Part shown: one piece after another, positions 55,571 to 64,000 of the stretch | Layout of the letters: the number at the start of each line of letters is the position of its first letter | How positions within the stretch are numbered: position 1 is the first letter of the stretch | DNA from: Dolomedes plantarius | Taxonomy: Eukaryota; Arthropoda; Arachnida; Araneae; Dolomedidae | DNA: 64,000 nucleotides | Direction: 5' to 3' | Assembly (NCBI GenBank): GCA_907164885.2 | Contig: OU015492.1 | Location: 44,483,893-44,547,892 of the forward strand | Made by a program: the position numbers and the translations under genes | Notes under the pieces: generated by a model | Told to the model about the DNA's origin: nothing | Seen by the model: only the letters and a program-made list of their open reading frames with translations | Databases searched by the model: none

Positions 55571-57429
55571 TTTGGGATGGGAAACAGAACATTATGACCC
55601 TACCCTTATCAAAGTGCTTGGCAATTTTAACTGCTGCATAAGCAATAGGACGATTGTATCGTCCCATATTTTGTAGCAGACCTATAAATTTACAGACTCC
55701 ATACCAGGAATAAGGTGTAGGATTTTGAAGGGAAAATATCTAAAACTGCCCATTTTTACTGTTCTGCACCTTTTTGTTTTTATGTATTTCTGTATCTCGC
55801 AGTGTGATATTTTCCAAGTGCTCTGAACATCTGAGTACACATTTTTTAATGCCCTGTATCTGAAAAAGGATAATGACATTGAATTACTCTGCCGTCCACA
55901 ACATAGGCAGTCATTAAGGAGGTTAAGTAACAGAAGAAAAAAATATCCTTAAAATTTTGTGTTTTGGAGGGGAGGGAGAGAGAACCGAACATTGCCTTTT
56001 TCATCCTGCTTATTTGTTAGACATGTTCGAAATATGATGAGAGTTTTCAAATATTTTTCCCAATACTGTTCCAATTTGCAGGCATATTAAGTTTGTTCTT
56101 TAGACATTTAAAACATGGAGCCATAGAAGAGAAACATAAATTCCAGACGATATCCATGAAATCACCTTTATTCAATCAGTAAGCATTACAAAGGCATTAG
56201 CTGCAGTGGCCACATGACTTGTCCGACGTCCATGCCAGGACGGGACATGTTAACAGCAGTGTTTACATGGCAGAGTTAAGCGAGAAAAGCTGTCGTGCCC
56301 ACCGGACTTCTGGCATCCGTGGACAGCAACGAGAGTTAGGTGTGAAGAGAGAGAAAAGTCCTCTGTTAAGGCAAATATTAAATGTGTTTGGTGATATTGA
56401 CACCAGAAGGCCTAAATTACTTATTTTTAATTGGATGAATTTTGTCTCAAGGAATTCACGTGTGCACATCATGGTTTTCCCGGGGATTAATTAATTGCTA
56501 GAACACATGCTTGCTCTGCGTTTTACCAAAAGGAAGAATTTGAAAACAGGACTTATTTATTATATACTAATTTAATGTGGCCTTCAGTTCGGGCCAGATA
56601 TGGTGATGTTATGGAATTCAGATATTTCAAATGCCTGCTTAATGATCTGTAGGGCTAATATAAATTATCACTTGCATTATTTTTAGGTTACAATTTGAAA
56701 AAGGGGTTGTACTTTATTAAAAAGAGAATATGCTTTAAAAGTAATTTAGAAGATTCATTTTCTTGTTACATATATATATATTAAATGTTAAAAGGGTGGG
56801 ATTGTAGAGTAAACTGTGTGGCTCTAGAAGGGGTTTCCCATGTCTGGCAGCAGGATGATTGTGAAATGTGTAAGCAGTTGGTATCTAGAACTGGTTTCTG
56901 CTAGATCAGGCTCTGCGATTGACATGGGCATTTGTAACTATTTGGAATCTGTTTTAAACTGCAAGTCCCACTTGGTTTAGCAGAATCAGCAGAGTAACCA
57001 TAGAACTGTCATTCAACCAATAAGCTGTCTATGAACTTTATCTGTAATCTGTTGATATCAAGAAGGAAGAGTGAAGTTTTTTTATCTAGTGTTACATGAT
57101 TGTAAACTAAGGTAAACTGCACAATGTGTGGCCTACCAGCACTTTGGCACGCAAAGCCTTATGTGACGATGCATATTATAAATCTAAAGAATACTGAATA
57201 TTATTTTAAGATCTTTAATATTGTGAAAGAAATATATAAGCATTGAATATTAATATCTATTTAATTGTATAAATAACCAATAGTTTATTTTTTATTTGAT
57301 AAAATATTTTCCCCATCTATCCTAATTATTTTCAAGCAGCCCACAGCAAGTTTTCCATGAATAGGGTCATCACATATCAACTTGTGCAGCCCTGATAAAA
57401 AGCATTTAAAGTTGACACAAATCAAACAA
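55571..57429. other. Intergenic sequence
   Basis: No gene recognised. A GC-richer stretch at 56200-56350 with several CpGs breaks the AT-rich background; a plus frame there (56219-56494) has no known motif. Confidence 0.5.
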
Positions 57430-60400
57430 AAAAACAATTGTTATTATGTTTTTATTGAACAAAATCTGTTAACAAATTATGTAGTCACACAGCACATAAA
57501 ATGTATTACATTATACAGAACTTTTGTTTTTTAGTTACATATTACAAATAATATAAATTTTTGTATTTTTATAAATTTTCTGTTTAGTATCATTGCCTAG
57601 CACAGCATGTTGATAATAGCTATCATATAAAATGCTGTGAATACAAATTTTTTTATTTACCCTATAGTTTTCATTTCATCAGGAATTTAAACATGTAAAA
57701 ATTGACAGCCACACTATCACAATCTCCATGAAGGTTAGAATTAAATTAATATATTGCCTAGAGTACATTAACTAAATGAAAAAAAAAATACAATGCAACT
57801 GACTGATTGGGTATTTGAAGTCATTTACTTATTTTGAATTAGTTATTTTATCAAGTGTTTAATCTACATATGCTATTTATAAAGTATACCAAATGATTTC
57901 GATAAAAGAAGTATAAAGAGTATAAAAATTTAATAAATATTTTAATTTTATTTATAATCATCTAAGAAGTGCCATACTCTATAATTTAAAAATTAAAAAA
58001 TACCTATGCATAATTAAAAACCACTAAATGAAAAAACATCACTTTTACATAGTAGTTAAACTTTTAAGTTCTTGTACAAATTAAATATTACATACATTAG
58101 AAAAATTATTTCTCTCAACAAATCATAAAGCTAAAACTAAAGAATGATTTTCTAACAAAATTTTACAAATACATATGCTATCACAACCATATATTTATTT
58201 TATATCTTTAAGAGTGAAAGACAAAAAAAATTATCTACAAGGTAATAAATGGAATGTGCTAGGATCAAACAAGACACACATTTTAAACATATGGGATGTA
58301 CATAAGTGAAAACTAGATGGGAGAATTAATCAGCAAGGCGAGAGATTTTCAAAACTGGACTTATACCCAAAATAATCTTCAAGCAGCTAATTAAATACAA
58401 TAGTACTATAAATAATTGACTAAATTATTAAATAGCTAATTTTTTTTCTCACAATGAAAGAAATAAGATTTTTCATGGGATAAATTTAGGAAGGAAATGA
58501 TTGTAGAAACATTAAAATTTCTACTCCTTAGTAACATTAGCCATAAAACAAGTCTTGTGACAATACTGATATGTAACAAAGACAAAAATTTTGATCCTTA
58601 ATAGGTTAAGGATACAATATGAAATTATTCCAGCTATATTTTGTTACCTAAAGCACTAATAGGAAATTCTGAATTTACAATATTTAGAATTGATATCAAA
58701 TGAGGCTAAGATTATGTTGTTCTGATAGTTTCAACAGTTTTATAAATTCCTGCAAAAAATAATTCTCAACTCAGTACATGAGCATTGTTTATTAGAAATT
58801 CTTGACACCAATTGTTAATGGTTAAATACATGTGCTACTAGGTTTGTAAGGAGCGTTGTTAAACAGACACACATGCATATATTTGTAACAGCACTTGGAG
58901 CAAAATACATGTCAAAGCAAAGTATTCTTAAGAAATCAAGAATACTCAAATTTGCATTCAAATTTTTTTTACATCAGTTATATACATTTTGTTTAGATTA
59001 CAATACACACAAGTTAAAAAGTTTTCATTTCTTAGCTCTAAATTGTGGGGTGTCTTCATACTTTTCTTACAGGCACAAAATAAATTATAAAAAAGAATAG
59101 TATACAACTAATCCTATGTATAATATTAATAAATTCAAAAATATACATTAAAAACAAAAATAGATATACCTAAGTCACAAAAATTTAAGATCTGAAATCT
59201 AGATACAAATATCTTTTCAAAGTGGTAAGTAACAAAACATCAATAAAGAAATCACAAAACTAGTTGAAGTTTGGTCACTGGAAAGATAATTTTGAAAACC
59301 CCATCTAGGTACATAAATCCAACACATTTAAATACCAAATAAGCTAATTTTTATTTTTTATTCTCACTGAATTGAAAGAGTTTTTATTCACTAAATTATA
59401 ATGATAATGACTTATTTCATCCCCCTAAAGTGCATTTTAAATTTATGAAACTATTAAGGTATGATAGGAATTTTAGACAATAAGATGAATTGTGTGGTAG
59501 CCTAGTTAATGAAGCTACTAACTATATTAGCATACTTCTAGAACAGTTTAGAATACACTACTGATGGATGGAACTAAATATATCAATATTACATGTTACA
59601 AACAAAAAGTATATATATATATATATGCACAGGAAAAGATGAAAATGAAAGAAAAAAATACATTATATTAAGTTTTTCATCGAATTTAAGCAATAAAACA
59701 TAATTTCCATTACTCATCAACATAATGCAATGCTTTAGGGAGTCCAGACTTAACCCTTAGACTGTTGAGATTTCACCTTCTGGTTCTTCCCCCAGCATTG
59801 GGCTATTTTCTTTTTTTTGAAGTGCGTTTCGAAGGATGCGTATCTTAAAGGGACATTCAAACGAGTTCTATACAGTTAAGTTATTTAAATGAAAATAAAT
59901 AGTACAAAATAAGTGAAATTTTTAAGAATATATATATATTTATATAATGTACAGATTTTTTGGTTCATAAATTTCTTATAGTATGATATATTTTAAAGCA
60001 AGGTGATATGCATAAACCCACTTCACAGTCCTTATATCATATAATCTATTCATCACTTAGTATACTATTGTCTTTTCATCACTTTTGTCATCGAATAAAT
60101 CTGAATATCACTCTCGGAATGACCTAAATATCGGTTCGAATAGCCTTTAGCTTTCGGAAACCCCAAACTCTTGCCATTTTATACTGCATGTATTTTAAAA
60201 ATAATCACCTAAAAATCTACTTATCAGGAGAAATTGTATTCGAATGCCATTAAAATGCTGTCATCTATTGATGAATGAAAAAAAATCAATTTAGAACGTG
60301 TTAAATGCATTTGCAACATTGGATAATCTAGATAGATGCGTCCAGCGTGTCTGTAACGCTGGGGGAAAGTGATGAACATGCTGAGTGTGTTCGTAGCAGT

Positions 60401-63400
60401 CTAAGGGTTAATTTAGGAGGGTAGGGGAAAGAGAAACTTTTGTTTTTCAACTCATTTCCTGTTTAATGCAAAAAGATAATGCCATTTATCAAGATATTAA
60501 AACAAAAAATAAGTTATAATAATTTAAATACTAAATCGAAAACTGGATAAAAAGTTCTATTAACAACAACTTCAGAACAGACATTTTCTGAGGCAGCTTC
60601 AGAGCTGCTAAGCAAGATTTTAGACTATCATCAGTGGTATATGAATTTTTTTTTTCTCTTGTTAAATTTCAGCATGAAAGAAATTATCCTACAAACAAAA
60701 TAGAGTATTTTCATTTTGTTACATGTTTGTTCAGCACTGTTATTTAACATTAAATCAAAGGTTAGGAGGTATGGAGTTTGAAAAATGAGAGTTCTACATG
60801 TCTGTTTTAATTCAATTTGTAGGTCTTATAATTAGGAGACTTGAGTTTAAATCATGGTCTTTGCAAATGATTACTTTAAAGTCTGAAGCTAGCCATATGA
60901 CTAATATTATGCAGGTTAGAATTAATTTTCTACGATAATTTCTGCACTTGATTTGGGTTCACACAATAAGCGAAATTCGAAAGCTAAATATTTATAGACA
61001 GTGTTTGATCCTCTAAATATGCCCAGATTTTAAAATTATTTAAACTTAAGAGGTGAGGAACAGTAAAGTTGAGTGAAGTGTTAATTTTACACACAATACT
61101 GTTTTACTGAATTGAGATCATATTTATAAAAATTTCTAGGTCTATTCAGGATAGATATTTAAATAATACAAATCTTTATTTTTCAGTTTCTGTATGATAT
61201 CAATTTAGAAAAATTTTAGAACTCCTATTTTATACATGTCAATTCTATTTATTATTGTACAGAGGAAATCATAATTAAAAAGAAAAAACTCAAAGGCTAA
61301 AAGCCAAATTATTAACCAATAATTTTATTTAACTAACAGGGAGGAAAAAAAACTGATTGTATACATATTGTGGCACACAAAGAAGAAAACAGAGATTAAA
61401 CAGAAATAAACTATTGAAATACGAAGAATTATCAAAATGTTTGCATAGTCTCTTGTGTATAGTTACATTACTAATAATATATCTTACTGCACAGTATAAA
61501 CATGAAGAATAATATATGGGCGTCGATACTCGGTTCTTACTTTCACTTTACATTATAAGTAGCAATAATCTATAGCAAAGATCTATGCATGTATTAACTC
61601 AAATAGTCTTAAGTTCTTTACCAAGAAATTCTTAAGAACACTTTAAAAAGTAATGAATAATATATTTTGAAATAAAAAAGGAGTCATTTCAAGTAGTTCC
61701 ATTTAAGCCAAATACTTGATAAGTTTTAATTCAGCAAACATTAATACTGACTTTTGTTTATCTAGGTTACAAGTTGAAAATTTTTTCTGTCTAGTATATC
61801 TACAAGAAATTAATTCATGATAAAACCTAATTTTGTAAATTTTCCGAAGTTAGGAAACATTTCAATCACATCAGAATAATTTAAGGAAAACAGAACTTTT
61901 GCAGATTTTATAGCTTATAAACATGTACACACACACTCATACACATATATATGCATTCTTAAGTCATACTGTTAGTATAATTATTACCCAAAATGATCTC
62001 TCATCTAAAACATAGATTACATCTTAAATGCCAAGTTTTGAAACATTTTACATTGAGAAATAAGGTCTGGTAGATCACAGTTTTTGCACTTTGATTCTTT
62101 GCTTTTTACTATGTTAGTGTTACTGAAAATCTCCATAAAGCATTGAGTTAATTTCATTAAATAAATGAAATTTTTGAGCAAACAGTGAAAAAATTAATCC
62201 AGAAACTTTTACCAGTATGCCAAAATGCTGAACTATTTAAAGGTAATCTCATCATACTATTAAAAGCTTTTGAAACTGAAATGCCACAGCAATACATCAT
62301 GGGTTTTAAATATGGTTATACAAAAAACAATAAAAATATTTTTTTTTTGTTTGTTCACAGTTACTTTTCTAATCCATGCATTACAATATGAACTTGAAAT
62401 GGCCTTGAAATTTTTAATACATAAAAAGTCTTTTGTATTGTGTAAGGAGTCAGTTACTCTTTTTGCTTTATTTCATCAATTGGCACAATTTAACGGTTGG
62501 GATTGCCTGAAATAAATGTACTTTACACAAATAAATTATCCTATTTCAATGTATTATATTTTAGTTAAATATATGTTTATAAAATTTTTCATTAAAAACT
62601 TGAAAACTATAAATGGATATATATATATATAAATTCTTATTGAAATTACTTTATCAGACTCATAAAAAATACAATAGCTATTCTGCTAGATAAAGTAAGT
62701 CTATTATATACCATAAATATGCCATTAATTGCTTTTTCTAAATGAGGGACTTTAGGCAGTATCAGCCTACTTCGTAGATCGTCAAACTCCATGTTAAGGT
62801 ATAAGGTATCTTCCTTGGAAACTTCTTCAAATAATTCATCAGCAGATGCATATTTCTAATGAGATTTTTTACACATGAAAGGGTTTTTTAAACTTAATGT
62901 ATTTCACTTTAGTTTTCAGTAATTAATTTCTTATAAGGCATAAAGCTATTGATATTTAGCACTACAAAATCAAAATGATACTTTGTAAAAAGAAAAGAAA
63001 AAAAATTGAAAACCTTTCATTGAAACTATAGCATTTATATACAAATCACAGTTTAAACAAAAGAATTTACAAATGAGTAATTAGAAAATAACTCTGTGGA
63101 GTATTCTTCAGATAGTAAGAGGATTGGAGATCTACTAGTTTAATTTATGTACTGTCTTAACACAATTAGGTAATTTCTTTTTAGATATTCAGCTATAACT
63201 TGATTAAAAGATGAAGAATTGTTGAAACTCTCACACATTGAATGGATTATTTTTGTTGATTCATTCTTGTGTGGGCAAACCATCTTTTCTATGAAATGCA
63301 ATACACTTTATATTGTTTGAAATTTTAATCAATGTATGTATAACCATTAGAATGTCAGCACAACTGAGACTGTTTTTGTTTTTTTCCCCTATTAAAATTA

Positions 63401-64000
63401 CTTGGAAGAGAAGAATTAAAATTTTAACTTGGAACAGCATATATAATAAAATCTAAAACCTGAATCATTTAAAAGTAAATAACACTTATAAAATCAATAG
63501 CTATGCTTCAAATCACAAATGTAAACATCAAACGAACTGATAAATAAATGACTACAACCTTCAGTAACATATCATTAATATGCACAAAAATATATTTAAT
63601 CTCAACCAAAAGTAAACATACTAGTAAATCTATAATAAATAACAATTTACATTGAATAATAATGGTAATAATAAATAAAAAAAATTGTATTCATAAAAAT
63701 GCAATAACTCAGTCTTCATAACAAATGTATATACATAAAAAATTCCAAAGTAAACTTTTGACCACTCTCTTTAATTTATTCAACAAGATATTTCTTTTTT
63801 TTTATTATAATTAAGGCAGAATTTCAAAAGAATTGTGTCTCTATTATTGCATGAACTAATTAATAAAAATATAAACATGAAATACAATTTTTGTACATTT
63901 TCATATGTACAAAAATACAATAACAACATATTCAAATTTAATTACAAAATGCCATCACCAAAAAACTGTATACATAAAATACACTACAATTTAATCCGAC
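57430..64000 (-). other. Probable 3' part of a convergent minus-strand transcript (no coding exon seen)
   Basis: From about 57430 to the end the + strand turns A-rich, while the sense strand of the SAFB-like introns is T-rich. On the minus strand this is again T-rich, as in a long 3' UTR or introns. A minus-strand AATAAA lies at about 57450 (TTTATT on +), where such a transcript could end. No coding exon or domain seen in 57430-64000 apart from the MITE at 59754. This is inference from composition. Confidence 0.4.
59754..60407. mobile_element. piggyBac-type MITE with TTAA target duplication
   Basis: 654 bp with perfect 11-bp ends CCCTTAGACTG / CAGTCTAAGGG, each flanked by TTAA (59750-59753 and 60408-60411). 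TTAA targeting and CCC-starting ends are piggyBac hallmarks. A second inverted match lies further in: CCCCCAGCATTGGGC against GTAACGCTGGGGG. CpG is higher than around it. No transposase frame. Confidence 0.88.

Noticed and set aside
56219..56494. Plus-strand frame with GC-richer sequence downstream of the gene
   Set aside because: Starts on a non-ATG codon, no known motif, and no flanking gene signals.

Overview
This 64 kb window is eukaryotic. It is AT-rich and intron-bearing, with GT-AG introns, a polyadenylation signal, and many retrotransposons and DNA transposons. The mix (Copia, Gypsy, BEL/Pao, hAT, Tc1/mariner, pogo/Tigger, piggyBac-type MITE, tRNA-derived SINE-like pieces) and a Saf-B-type host gene suggest an arthropod. 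A chelicerate such as a spider is possible, but the sequence alone does not fix the species.

Layout. (1) 1-13143: a three-level nest of LTR retrotransposons. A Copia element, cut by the left edge of the window, is split after base 1410 by a 9.6 kb LTR element without recognisable genes (TSD ATAAG). That element is itself split at 3757-8856 by a complete Gypsy element with two 330-bp LTRs that I read as identical and with open gag and pol frames. (2) 13144-13927: GC-richer sequence of unknown nature. (3) 13928-26555: a large imperfect palindrome (foldback-like) whose arms are degenerate tandem repeats of roughly 145 bp. Its right arm carries three clean insertions: a 300-bp hAT MITE, a 3-kb hAT transposon with a decayed transposase, and a 6.2-kb BEL/Pao retrotransposon. 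(4) 26556-28052: unassigned sequence and a composite MITE. (5) 28352-54524: the one host gene, a 16-exon SAFB-like gene on the + strand. Spliced, it gives an 888-residue protein with an N-terminal SAP domain, an acidic low-complexity region, an RRM, an RS/RG segment, an R/E-rich coiled coil and a Gly/Pro/Asn-rich tail. All exon phases join without a frame break. Its introns hold old hAT, Tigger and Tc1 copies, SINE-like pieces and microsatellites. (6) 54525-64000: the 3' UTR with AATAAA, an 81-bp tandem duplication, a piggyBac-type MITE with TTAA duplications, and A-rich sequence that looks like the antisense of a convergent transcript entering from the right.

Most worth a second look: a methyl-CpG-binding-domain-like segment lying in the Copia polyprotein frame just before the reverse transcriptase, which would be a chromatin-reading module in a Copia element; the ORF-less LTR element built of degenerate repeats; and the foldback repeat array that collected three different transposons.
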